Shown here one piece after another: positions 21,264 through 28,788 of a stretch of DNA of 64,000 nt (the first letter of the stretch is position 1; each line of letters opens with the position of its first letter). Source of the DNA: Candidatus Mycobacterium wuenschmannii. GTDB lineage: Bacteria; Actinomycetota; Actinomycetes; Mycobacteriales; Mycobacteriaceae. Position numbers and translations under genes: made by a program. A model generated the notes under the pieces. It was given only the letters and a program-made list of their open reading frames with translations, was not told where the DNA came from and made no database searches. The DNA lies in the NCBI RefSeq assembly GCF_030252325.1, contig NZ_CP126981.1, positions 4,836,001-4,900,000 of the forward strand, given 5' to 3'.

Positions 21264-22499
21264 TTAGTGCTGCGGCCGTCGGTTCATCGAGCGCGCCACC
21301 ATGATCAAGCCAAACACGATGACCGTACCGATCACCGCGACACCGACCCTAACCGGCAATGCGTCGACGCTCGGTATTAGCGCGGCCGCATTTGTCGCGG
21401 GCCCGGAGTCACCGGCAGCGGCGGCCTTCGGGGCCACCAGCGACGGGTCGGGTTCGATCAGCGTGCCGACCCGGGTGCCCGGCGCGGTGGCGAAGCCGTA
21501 GTCCAGCAGATGGGCGGCCTGCTGCCACGGCGCGATCGGCTGACGGGTGCCGTGCAGCAGCACTGCCATCAGCCGGCGGCCGTCCCGGTTGGCGGCGCCG
21601 ACGAATGTCTGTCCGGCGTCGTCGGTGTATCCGGTCTTGCCGCCGAGCGCGCCCGGGTAGTGGTAGAGCAACTGGTTGTCGTTCTCGAGCTCGTAGCCGG
21701 GGCTGTCGCCGTGGCCGGGGAAGTCGAACTTCTCGGTGTGCACGATGTCGGCGAAAGTCGAGTTCTCCCAGGCATATCGGTAGAACAGTCCGATGTCGTA
21801 CGCCGACGTGCTCATGCCGGGGCCGTCCAGGCCCGACGGTGTGGCGGCGCGGGTGTCCTTGCCGCCGAGTTTGGCGGCGAGTGCGTTGATCTTGTCCAGC
21901 GCCGCCGGCATCCCGCCCAGTTGCATGGCCAGCGAGTGCGCCGCGTCGTTGCCGGAGTGCATCAGCAGCCCGTGCAGCAACTGGTTCACGGTGTAGATGC
22001 CGCCCGGGGCAACGCCGACCTTGGTGCCCTCCGCGGAGGCGTCCTCGGGCGTGCCGTCGACAATCTTGTTGAGGTTGAGTTCGCGCAGTGCCGCTGTCGC
22101 GACCAGCACCTTGATCACGCTGGCCGGGCGGTGTCGCCCGTGCGGGTCACGGGCGGCGACGATCGCGCCGGTGTCGAGGTCGGCCACCACCCAGGCTTCG
22201 GCGGAGATGTCGCCGGGCACCGGCGGCGTGCCGGCCGCTGTGACGACGCCGCAGCCGCTGAGTTCGTTACCGCCGATCGGCTTCGTCGGCACCGGGAGCG
22301 GCAACGGCGGCTCGCCGGCCTGCGGGACCTCCGATGAGTCGACAGCCGCCGGGGTCGCCACCTTGTAGGGGCAGAGGTCGTGGACGACTCCGGGCCCGGG
22401 GTTGGGCTCCGCGAACGCCACGGGCATGCCGAGCAGAGCCGGGGAGCCGAGCATGAAACCCGCTGCTGCCAGGCACGACGCAGTCCTGAAGATCGCCAT
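21264..22499 (-). CDS. dacB1: D-alanyl-D-alanine carboxypeptidase
   Basis: A 411-residue penicillin-binding protein (family S11) that trims the fifth D-Ala from peptidoglycan stems outside the membrane. A Sec signal lies at about residues 8-30 ([23 protein letters not shown]). Catalytic motifs are SVIK at 127-130, SGN at 182-184 and KTG at 288-290. A C-terminal hydrophobic helix ([18 protein letters not shown]) followed by SMNRRPQH anchors it. ATG 22499 is chosen because it begins a clean signal peptide. The length is close to M. tuberculosis DacB1 (405). It heads the dacB1-sugI-nagA-sugE run and may itself be transcribed from genes upstream. Confidence 0.95.
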   Translation of the reverse strand: MAIFRTASCLAAAGFMLGSPALLGMPVAFAEPNPGPGVVHDLCPYKVATPAAVDSSEVPQAGEPPLPLPVPTKPIGGNELSGCGVVTAAGTPPVPGDISAEAWVVADLDTGAIVAARDPHGRHRPASVIKVLVATAALRELNLNKIVDGTPEDASAEGTKVGVAPGGIYTVNQLLHGLLMHSGNDAAHSLAMQLGGMPAALDKINALAAKLGGKDTRAATPSGLDGPGMSTSAYDIGLFYRYAWENSTFADIVHTEKFDFPGHGDSPGYELENDNQLLYHYPGALGGKTGYTDDAGQTFVGAANRDGRRLMAVLLHGTRQPIAPWQQAAHLLDYGFATAPGTRVGTLIEPDPSLVAPKAAAAGDSGPATNAAALIPSVDALPVRVGVAVIGTVIVFGLIMVARSMNRRPQH

Positions 22500-22558
22500 G
22501 ATGTGTGCAGAGTAGGCGATCGGCCGCCCGATTCCGGGGAGCCGCGCTGTGACTGGTG

Positions 22559-23590
22559 TTACGGATGTGGCAGATCGAGGTAGGCGATGCCGGGCCCGGC
22601 GATGCGACCGAGCCACAACCGACCGGGCACTTCCACCAGTCCGGTGACCAACCCGAAGTCGGGATGCTGCGTGTGCGCCTGGGCCACCACGCGCCCGTCG
22701 TCGGGGTCGAACCCCGCCACCCACACCGTGGCCTTCGGGTTGGGCAGCCAGCTGTAGGGCAGCAGCTTCCACATGATGCTGCGGATGATCGGCGCCCGCG
22801 GGCCCAGCCATTCGTTGAACGCGTTGCGGTCGGAGACCAACGCCACCCAGATCCGGCCGTCCAGGCCGGTGGAGATGTTGTCGGGGAAGCCCGGCAATTC
22901 GGTGACCAGCGCGGTGACGGTGCCGGCCCGCTCACCGGTCAGCCAGTACTTCGACACCCGACAGCCGGCGCTCTCGGCGTACACCACCGCGGATTCGTCG
23001 GCGGTCAGCGTGACGCCGTTGGCGAAGTACAGGTCGTCGACCAGTCGGGTGACGGTGCCGTCGGTGTCGCGGCGGAACAGCGCGCCGGTCGGGCGGCCCT
23101 CGATGACTGAGCCCTTGTAGTGCTCATAGTAGAAGCGGCTGGTCGACTCGGTGAAAAAGATTGTGCCGTCTGATGATTCAACGACGTTCGAGCAGAAAGT
23201 GAGCGGCCGGCCGTCGATTTCGCTGACCAGGGTCTCGATGGCGTCGCCGGTCGGGTCGTAGCGCAGCAGACCGCGGTGGCTGTCGCAGATCAGCAGTCGG
23301 CCGTCGTGGGCGACCGCCAACCCCAGCGGGCGACCGCCGGTGTCGGCGATTACGTCCACGGAGCCGCCGTCGGGGCTGACCCGCACGATGCGGCCGTCCT
23401 CGACGCCGGTGAAGATGTTGCCGTCGGCGTCGGCCACGACGTCCTCGGCGGCGGTGCCGGGGATGTCGACAATGTGCAGCGCCGCAGTGAAGCTCGGCTC
23501 GGGCAGCGGGCGTGACCCCGGCGGCTGCCAGCGGATCGGATCGATACTGGGCTTGATGGCGCCACTCCTCCTCATCGCTTCGCTCTGCAT
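22559..23590 (-). CDS. SMP-30/strictosidine-synthase-like beta-propeller protein
   Basis: A 343-residue six-bladed beta-propeller. Repeated blade motifs include [77 protein letters not shown] (strictosidine-synthase signature), and [20 protein letters not shown]. Members are calcium-dependent lactonases or esterases; the substrate is unknown. The N-terminus is uncertain. ATG 23590 and ATG 23575 both lie within a dispersed repeat element (23567-23605) that also contains an AGGAGG on this strand, so the first ten residues may be repeat-derived. It starts 19 bp after the aminotransferase. Confidence 0.85.
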   Translation of the reverse strand: MQSEAMRRSGAIKPSIDPIRWQPPGSRPLPEPSFTAALHIVDIPGTAAEDVVADADGNIFTGVEDGRIVRVSPDGGSVDVIADTGGRPLGLAVAHDGRLLICDSHRGLLRYDPTGDAIETLVSEIDGRPLTFCSNVVESSDGTIFFTESTSRFYYEHYKGSVIEGRPTGALFRRDTDGTVTRLVDDLYFANGVTLTADESAVVYAESAGCRVSKYWLTGERAGTVTALVTELPGFPDNISTGLDGRIWVALVSDRNAFNEWLGPRAPIIRSIMWKLLPYSWLPNPKATVWVAGFDPDDGRVVAQAHTQHPDFGLVTGLVEVPGRLWLGRIAGPGIAYLDLPHP

Positions 23591-23605
23591 CGTCGCTGGC
23601 GCGGT
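23567..23605. repeat. Dispersed ~40-bp repeat, copy A
   Basis: Read on the plus strand it begins CTCCTCATCGC and continues TTCGCTCTGC, ATCGTCGC, TGGCGCGG. Degenerate relatives occur at about 49061-49100 and 61078-61125. It covers the start region of the SMP-30 gene. Confidence 0.55.
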
Positions 23606-23609
23606 TTAC

Positions 23610-24932
23610 TCATGGCGCGTCCTTCAGCACCCGGCGCAGGATGCTCTCGATGGTGTCGAACTCGGTTTGCCCGCTGATCAGCGGGGGAGCGATGACGACC
23701 ACCGGGTCGCCGCGATCGTCGGTGCGGCAGTACAGCCCAGCCGCGAACAACGACGATGCGATGTGCGGCAACAGCTTTGCGGCCTCGGCGCGGGTGAAGG
23801 TCTCCCGCGTCGCCTGGTCCTTGACCAACTCGATCGAGTAGAAGTAGCCCTCGCCGCGCACGTCGCCGACGATCGGCAGGTCGTAGAGCCGCTCGAGGGT
23901 GGCCCGCAGGGCCGGTGCCTGCCGCGTGACGTGGGCGTTGATGCCTTCGCGTTCGAAGATGTCGAGGTTGGCCAGCGCGACCGCCGCCGACACCGGATGG
24001 CCGCCGAAGGTGTAGCCGTGCGGAAACACCGTCGCGCCGTCGTCGAAGGGTTCGAACAGCCGGTCGCTGGCGACCATCGCGCCGATCGGTGAGTAGCCCG
24101 ACGTCAGCCCCTTGGCGCAGGTGATCATGTCGGGCTGATAGCCGAAGTCGTTGCAGGCGAACATCGATCCGATGCGACCCCAGGCGCAGATCACCTCATC
24201 GGAGACCAGCAGGACGTCGTAGTGGTCGCAGATCTCCCGGACCCGGTCGAAGTAGCCGGGCGGCGGCGGGATCGAGCCGCCCGCGTTTTGCACCGGTTCG
24301 AGGAACACCGCGGCGACGGTGTCGGGCCCCTCGAACTCGATCGCCTCGGCGATGCGGTCCGCGGCCCATCGTCCGAATTCCTTTGCATCCGAACGCAATA
24401 GGTCCGACGCGCGGTAGAAATTGGTGTTGGGTACGCGAAAGCCGCCGGGCGTCAGCGGTTCGAACGGCGTCTTGTAGGCCGGCAGGCCGGTGATCGCCAG
24501 TGCGCCCTGCGGGGTGCCGTGGTAGGCCACCGCGCGCGAAATGACTTTGTACTTGCCGGGTTTGCCGGTCAGCTTGAAGTACTGCTTGGCCAGCTTCCAG
24601 GCTGACTCGACCGCTTCGCCGCCGCCGCTGGTGAAAAAGACCCGGTTCAGGTCGCCCGGGGCGTAGCCCGCGATCCGGTCGGCCAGTTCGATCGCGGGCG
24701 GGGTGGCGTATCCCCACAGCGGAAAATAGGCCAGCGTGCCTGCCTGCCGCGCGGCCGCCTCGGCCAGCTCGGCCCGGCCGTGCCCGACCTGCACCACGAA
24801 GAGCCCGGACAGCCCGTCGAGGTAACTCTTGCCGGCGTCGTCGAAGATCGTCACGCCCTCGCCGCGGACGATGACCGGAGGTGTGATGCCAGGCCCGTGC
24901 TTGGCGAAATGCAGCCAGAGGTGATCGCTCAT
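23610..24932 (-). CDS. Class III PLP aminotransferase
   Basis: A 440-residue fold-type I aminotransferase. The PLP lysine is in MITCAKGLTSGYSPIGAM. The cofactor aspartate is in VLLVSDEVICAWGRIG. NRVFFTSGGGEAVESAWKLAKQYF binds the phosphate, and AYHGTPQGALAITG is the usual Tyr-His loop. The C-terminus GYFYSIELVKD and PPLISGQTEFDTIESILRRVL are typical of the beta-alanine:pyruvate / diamine aminotransferase group. It is the counterpart of Rv3329. The start ATG 24932 overlaps the MOSC gene stop by 4 bp (ATGA), so the two are co-translated. The amino donor cannot be assigned. Confidence 0.92.
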   Translation of the reverse strand: MSDHLWLHFAKHGPGITPPVIVRGEGVTIFDDAGKSYLDGLSGLFVVQVGHGRAELAEAAARQAGTLAYFPLWGYATPPAIELADRIAGYAPGDLNRVFFTSGGGEAVESAWKLAKQYFKLTGKPGKYKVISRAVAYHGTPQGALAITGLPAYKTPFEPLTPGGFRVPNTNFYRASDLLRSDAKEFGRWAADRIAEAIEFEGPDTVAAVFLEPVQNAGGSIPPPPGYFDRVREICDHYDVLLVSDEVICAWGRIGSMFACNDFGYQPDMITCAKGLTSGYSPIGAMVASDRLFEPFDDGATVFPHGYTFGGHPVSAAVALANLDIFEREGINAHVTRQAPALRATLERLYDLPIVGDVRGEGYFYSIELVKDQATRETFTRAEAAKLLPHIASSLFAAGLYCRTDDRGDPVVVIAPPLISGQTEFDTIESILRRVLKDAP

Positions 24933-25585
24933 GTGGCACGTTGCCGCGCAAAGCTTTTCAGCTCCGCAGACAGCGCGTCGGCCTTCAGGAGTTCGGGCGC
25001 CAGGCTGGGGTCTTTCATCCGGGCGGTGAAGACCAGTCCGATCGTCACGTCGTGCTCGGGGCGGTATTCGATCGTGATGGCGTCACCCGCGCGGACCTCG
25101 CCGGGGTTCAGGACGCGGAAGTAGGCGCCGGGCACGCCGGCGTCGGTGAAGGTCTTGATCCACCTCGGGCGGTCCAGAAACGAGGCGAACGTCCGGCACG
25201 GCGTGCGGGGCGCGGTGACTTCCAATAGCAATGTGCCGGACCCGATCCGCCATCGTTCGCCGATGCGGGTCTGGGTGAGGTCGACACCGACGGTGGTGAG
25301 ATTCTCGCCGAACATGCCGTTGTCGAGTCGGACCCCGAGCTGGTCCTGCCAGGTGTCGAGATCCTCGCGGGCGTAGGCGTAGACCGCCTGGTCGGGTCCG
25401 CCGTGCAGCTTCGGGTTGCCGATGGTGTCGCCGATCAGCCCGCTGGCGTCGCTCTGTGAATGTCCCGGCGCGCGAACCGCAACGGCGTCCTCGACCGGCT
25501 TTTTGTCGATCCCGGTCAGCGGCGACTGGGCCCGAGGATCGGGGTTGGTGCGCGGCCGCGCCACGTTGACCGACAAGACGTGCAT
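24929..25585 (-). CDS. MOSC-domain protein (YiiM-like)
   Basis: A 218-residue protein with a beta-strand-rich MOSC fold. KLHGGPDQAVYAYAREDLDTW and GMFGENLTTVGVDL are the family core. The conserved cysteine is in TAPRTPCRTFASF. The C-terminal YiiM-type extension follows VRAGDAI. MOSC proteins handle sulfur at molybdenum cofactor or form N-hydroxylated base reductases such as YiiM; which applies here is not evident. ATG 25585 lies 52 bp from the divergent sigJ start. It probably heads the minus-strand unit with the aminotransferase. Confidence 0.9.
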   Translation of the reverse strand: MHVLSVNVARPRTNPDPRAQSPLTGIDKKPVEDAVAVRAPGHSQSDASGLIGDTIGNPKLHGGPDQAVYAYAREDLDTWQDQLGVRLDNGMFGENLTTVGVDLTQTRIGERWRIGSGTLLLEVTAPRTPCRTFASFLDRPRWIKTFTDAGVPGAYFRVLNPGEVRAGDAITIEYRPEHDVTIGLVFTARMKDPSLAPELLKADALSAELKSFARQRAT

Positions 25586-25608
25586 TCGTCCACCATAGCG
25601 GCGCCAGG

Positions 25609-25635
25609 TGCCACGGATTGGGGGTTAGGCTCGTC
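25609..25635 (+). promoter_or_regulatory. Putative SigJ (ECF41) autoregulatory promoter
   Basis: TGCCACG (25609-25615), 16 bp, then CGTC (25632-25635), with ATG 25638 two bases later. ECF41 sigma factors recognise TGTCACA and CGTC. Five of seven -35 bases match, the -10 is exact, and the 16-bp spacing equals that before the neighbouring CMD gene. The message would be essentially leaderless. Confidence 0.65.
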
Positions 25636-25637
25636 AG

Positions 25638-26579
25638 ATGACCTCCGCGCAGCAGGTCACCGAATTCGAGGCGTTGCGGCCGCATCTGCTGTCGGTCGCC
25701 TATCGGCTGACCGGCTCGGTGGCCGACGCCGAAGACATCGTGCAGGACGCGTGGCTGCGCTGGGCGGGGCGCGACGACGACATCCGGGATCTGCGGGCGT
25801 GGTTGACGACGATCGTCAGCCGGCTAGGGCTGGATTGGCTGCGGTCGGCGCCTCGGCGCCGGGAAAGCTATGTGGGCCAATGGTTACCGGAGCCGGTCGT
25901 GACCGGTTTCGACGGCAGCGACCCGCTTTCGGTGGTCGTCTCCCACGAGGATGCGCGTTTCGCGGCGATGGTCGTGCTGGAGCGGCTGTCGCCAGATCAG
26001 CGGGTCGCGTTCGTGTTGCACGACGGGTTCGCCGTGCCGTTCGCCGACGTGGCCGAGGTGCTGGGTACCACCGCGGCCGCGGCCCGTCAGTTGGCGTCGC
26101 GCGCGCGCCGGGCGGTGAGCGCCGAACCGCCGCCGACGCCCGACCCGGCCCACGACGAGGTCGTCGGCAAGCTGATGGCCGCAATCATGTCCGGCGACAT
26201 GGCCGCCACCGTCGCGCTGCTGCACCCGGGCGTCACATTCACCGGCGACTCCAACCGCGCGGCACCGACGGCGGCCCGCGTCATCCACGGCCCGGACAAG
26301 GTCGCGCGGTTCCTGTTCGGTCTCGCTCAGCGGTACGGGCCTTCGTTCATGACGGCGAGCCAGCTGGCGCTGATCAACGGCGAACTCGGCGCGTACACAT
26401 CAGGGTCGCCGGGCGACGACGGGCATCAGCCGATGATGCCGCGCATCACCGCGATGACCGTGCGCGACGGCAAGGTCATCGCCCTCTGGGATATCGCCAA
26501 CCCCGAGAAGTTCAGTGGTTCGCCTCTGAAGGATCAGGCGCAGTCGTCCAAGGCACCCGGCAGGAGTCGCCGGAGTTGA
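25638..26579 (+). CDS. sigJ: ECF sigma factor SigJ with fused SnoaL-like domain (ECF41 group)
   Basis: A 313-residue sigma factor. Region 2 is FEALRPHLLSVAYRLTGSVADAEDIVQDAWLRW. Region 4 is LERLSPDQRVAFVLHDGFAVPFADVAEVLGTTAAAARQLASRARR. After a proline-rich linker, residues from about 175 form an NTF2/SnoaL-like domain (MAAIMSGDMAATVALLHPGVTFTGD) that in ECF41 factors replaces an anti-sigma factor. The C-terminus DGKVIALWDIANPEKF is typical. The length and sequence resemble M. tuberculosis SigJ (Rv3328c, 312 aa). The DGGGR linker signature of the group is degenerate here (DSNR). It faces the CMD gene tail-to-tail with a 68-bp coding overlap. Confidence 0.94.
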   Translation: MTSAQQVTEFEALRPHLLSVAYRLTGSVADAEDIVQDAWLRWAGRDDDIRDLRAWLTTIVSRLGLDWLRSAPRRRESYVGQWLPEPVVTGFDGSDPLSVVVSHEDARFAAMVVLERLSPDQRVAFVLHDGFAVPFADVAEVLGTTAAAARQLASRARRAVSAEPPPTPDPAHDEVVGKLMAAIMSGDMAATVALLHPGVTFTGDSNRAAPTAARVIHGPDKVARFLFGLAQRYGPSFMTASQLALINGELGAYTSGSPGDDGHQPMMPRITAMTVRDGKVIALWDIANPEKFSGSPLKDQAQSSKAPGRSRRS

Positions 26580-27117
26580 AGCCCTGCTCGGTGATGCCGA
26601 GCGCGGAATTCATTCGGGCACGCATGTTTTCGATACCGACCTGGTAGGTCAGCTCGATCACCCCGTCGTCGCCGAAGCGGGCGCGCAGGTCGGCTACCTG
26701 CTCGTCGGTGACGGTGTGTGGGTCGGCCGTCATCGCGTCGGCGTAGGCGATCGCGGCGCGCTCGTCGTCGGTGAAAAGCGCTGAGGTGGCGTAGTTGTCG
26801 ATCTCTTTGAGACGGTCGATGTCCAGCCCGTCGAGGCGCTGCAGCATCGACCCGAAGTCGACGCACCACGAGCAGCCGATGGAGCGCGCGGTCCAGAACA
26901 CCGCCAGTTCGCGGACGTTGGCGGGCAGCCGCCGCGACGCCGACTGCAGCATCGCCTCGTGGACGGCGTTGGCGACCATCAGCCGGGGATGGTGTGCCTC
27001 GACGGCGAACGGCTCGGGCACTTCGCCGAAGCGCCGCTTGGTGTACCGGTACATTGCGCGGACCAGCCAGTTCGCGCGGTTGGGTGGCAGGGGTTCGATT
27101 CGCGTTTTCTGTGTCAT
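26512..27117 (-). CDS. Carboxymuconolactone decarboxylase / AhpD-like protein
   Basis: A 201-residue CMD-family protein. The redox centre is a CxxC pair, Cys82 and Cys85 (TARSIGCSWCVDFG), preceded by RRLPANVRELAVFWTAR, the family helix carrying the proton-relay Glu. The His usually found after the second Cys is absent. LTYQVGIENMRARMNSALGI closes the domain. ATG 27117 is chosen; the frame continues upstream into the glycine-rich gene. ECF41 sigma factors are characteristically linked to such carboxymuconolactone decarboxylase, oxidoreductase or epimerase genes, and a matching promoter lies 8 bp upstream. The 3' end overlaps sigJ by 68 bp in the opposite direction. Confidence 0.9.
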   Translation of the reverse strand: MTQKTRIEPLPPNRANWLVRAMYRYTKRRFGEVPEPFAVEAHHPRLMVANAVHEAMLQSASRRLPANVRELAVFWTARSIGCSWCVDFGSMLQRLDGLDIDRLKEIDNYATSALFTDDERAAIAYADAMTADPHTVTDEQVADLRARFGDDGVIELTYQVGIENMRARMNSALGITEQGFNSGDSCRVPWTTAPDPSEANH

Positions 27118-27125
27118 ACAGATCA

Positions 27126-27152
27126 GACGAGGCAGCCCGCCACTGTGTGACA
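27126..27152 (-). promoter_or_regulatory. SigJ (ECF41) target promoter of the CMD gene
   Basis: On the minus strand, TGTCACA (27152 to 27146) and CGTC (27129 to 27126) are separated by exactly 16 bp and followed 8 bp later by ATG 27117. Both elements match the ECF41 consensus perfectly. The start site would fall a few bases before the ATG. Confidence 0.8.
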
Positions 27153-27175
27153 GGCTGCCGCGTCGACGGCGCGGG

Positions 27176-27823
27176 CTACTTGTGGCTGCCTCCAGCGCCG
27201 CCGGAGGACGTGCTGCCCCCGCCGCTGGAGATCCCGCCGCCGCCGCCGCCCGACATGCCGCCGCCTGCCGAGGCGCCGCCACCCGACATGCCGCCGCCTG
27301 CCGAGGCACCGCCACCTGCTGATGCGCCGCCGCCGGCGTGGCCGCCGTCGCCGCCGGACATGCCTCCGCCGCCCGCTGAAGCGCCACCACCACCGGGATG
27401 GCCGCCGTCAGCGGGCGGGGTGCCGCCGCCGGGGTGACCGCCGTCGGCGGGTGGTGGCGTGTGGTGTCCAGGATCGCCGGGCGCCGGACCCCCTCCGGTC
27501 ACCGGCTGTGGCATCGGCTGCTGGCGTGACGAATCGTATGGTCCACCAACGCATACCGCGTTACCGGTGCCGATGCATGCCGGGTCTTGGGGACCGGTGG
27601 GATGGATGACCTGCGGCGAATTATCCGGGGGAATGCGATGGTCGCTCGCGCACAGGATCGAGATGGCGGGGTTCGCCACGCATCGCGGGTCTCCCGGACC
27701 GGTGATGGGATCGTCCAGGGGAGGCGATGCGAACGCCTGAGCGGTGGCGCCGCACAGCAGCCATGCCGTCGTCGCAGGAATCGTGAACCACGTGTACTTG
27801 GTGAAAACCCTTGCGCCGCGCAT
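27176..27823 (-). CDS. Secreted glycine-rich repeat protein
   Basis: A 215-residue exported protein of no recognised family. A signal peptide covers about residues 1-32 (YTWFTIPATTAWLLCGATAQAFA before SPPLDD). The mature N-terminal part contains two related motifs, TGPGDPRC...C and TGPQDPAC...C, giving four cysteines that probably form two disulfides. From about residue 108 the protein is low-complexity Gly/Ser/Pro with an 11-residue tandem unit (MSGGGASAGGG, DNA period 33 bp at 27249-27314). It starts at ATG 27823 behind a strong AAAGGAGAG. It is followed by the SigJ-dependent CMD gene after 58 bp. The role is unknown; a wall or surface protein is the simplest reading. Confidence 0.8.
   Translation of the reverse strand: MRGARVFTKYTWFTIPATTAWLLCGATAQAFASPPLDDPITGPGDPRCVANPAISILCASDHRIPPDNSPQVIHPTGPQDPACIGTGNAVCVGGPYDSSRQQPMPQPVTGGGPAPGDPGHHTPPPADGGHPGGGTPPADGGHPGGGGASAGGGGMSGGDGGHAGGGASAGGGASAGGGMSGGGASAGGGMSGGGGGGISSGGGSTSSGGAGGSHK
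27249..27314. repeat. 33-bp tandem repeat within the glycine-rich gene
   Basis: Two near-identical 33-bp units, each beginning CCCGACATG on the plus strand (27249 and 27282), encode the 11-residue unit MSGGGASAGGG on the minus strand. Shorter degenerate units flank them. Confidence 0.8.
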
Positions 27824-27919
27824 ATATTGCTCTCCTTTATCGACCTCGTTGTCACAGATGCCGACAACGGTATGGGCCGCAGCTATGGCAATTCGATAGG
27901 GAAGCTATGAATCAGTGAT

Positions 27920-27984
27920 GAGTGCGTGCCTGACGGCGGTGCCGCGTCGAATGTGAAGCCAGCCGCGCACTCGTCAGCCGTCAG
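27920..27984. other. Interleaved inverted repeats downstream of sdhB
   Basis: GAGTGCG (27920-27926) pairs with CGCACTC (27966-27972). CTGACGGC (27930-27937) pairs with GCCGTCAG (27977-27984). The order A-B-A'-B' gives a pseudoknot-like topology or two mutually exclusive hairpins. The last arm covers the sdhB stop codon. It may be the terminator or 3' structure of the sdh operon, but no T-run follows. Confidence 0.4.
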
Positions 27985-28772
27985 CGAGCGAACATCAGCG
28001 CGCGCTTGACCTCTTGGATCGCCTTGGTCACCTCGATGCCGCGCGGGCAGGCGTCGGTGCAGTTGAACGTCGTGCGGCAGCGCCATACCCCGTCGACCTC
28101 GTTGAGGATGTCGAGTCGCTCGGCGGCGCCCTCGTCGCGGCTGTCGAAGATGAACCGGTGCGCGTTGACGATCGCGGCCGGCCCGAAGTAGCTGCCCTCG
28201 TTCCAGAACACCGGGCAACTCGTCGTGCACGCCGCGCACAGGATGCACTTCGTGGTGTCGTCGTAGCGGGCGCGGTCGGTCTGGCTCTGAATCCGTTCCC
28301 GCGTCGGGGGATTGCCACTCGTCATCAGATACGGCTTGATCGCGCGGTAGGCGTCGAAAAACGGCTCCATGTCGACGATCAGGTCCTTCTCGACGGGCAG
28401 CCCGCGGATCGGCTCGATCGTGATGGTGAAGTCCTTCCTGGGCTTCTTGGGCAGCAGATCGCGCATCAGCATCTTGCAGGCCAGGCGGTTGTGGCCGTTG
28501 ATCCGCACCGCGTCGGAGCCGCACACACCGTGCGCGCAGGACCGGCGGAATGTCAGCGAGCCGTCCAGGTAGCTCTTCACGTAGATCAGCAGGTTGAGCA
28601 CGCGGTCGGTGGGCAGGCACGGCACCCGGAAGCTCTGCCAGCCACCCGAATCGGCGTACTGCTCCGGATTTTCCGGGTTGTACCGGGCGATCTTGAGCGT
28701 AACCATGACCGCACCCTCGGGGACGGCCGGGAGCGGCGGATCGCCGGCGGGCGCTTCCTGGAGGTCGGTCAT
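27981..28772 (-). CDS. sdhB: Succinate dehydrogenase iron-sulfur subunit
   Basis: A 263-residue SdhB, which carries electrons from the flavoprotein to the membrane anchor. The 2Fe-2S ligands are CAHGVCGSDA with the later CKML cysteine (RLACKMLMRD). The second domain holds CILCAACTTSCPVFW and CTDACPRGI for the 4Fe-4S and 3Fe-4S clusters. FRRSCAHGVCGSDAVRING is near-universal. ATG 28772 is 16 bp after the sdhA stop. It is the last gene of sdhCDAB (Rv3316-Rv3319 order). Confidence 0.96.
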   Translation of the reverse strand: MTDLQEAPAGDPPLPAVPEGAVMVTLKIARYNPENPEQYADSGGWQSFRVPCLPTDRVLNLLIYVKSYLDGSLTFRRSCAHGVCGSDAVRINGHNRLACKMLMRDLLPKKPRKDFTITIEPIRGLPVEKDLIVDMEPFFDAYRAIKPYLMTSGNPPTRERIQSQTDRARYDDTTKCILCAACTTSCPVFWNEGSYFGPAAIVNAHRFIFDSRDEGAAERLDILNEVDGVWRCRTTFNCTDACPRGIEVTKAIQEVKRALMFAR

Positions 28773-28788
28773 CAGTACTCCGAATCCA

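Noticed and set aside
27241-27440. Proline-rich plus-strand protein (PPP repeats) opposite the glycine-rich gene
   Set aside because: Complement of the Gly-rich tandem repeat; it has no signal peptide, while the minus-strand frame has a signal peptide and strong ribosome site.
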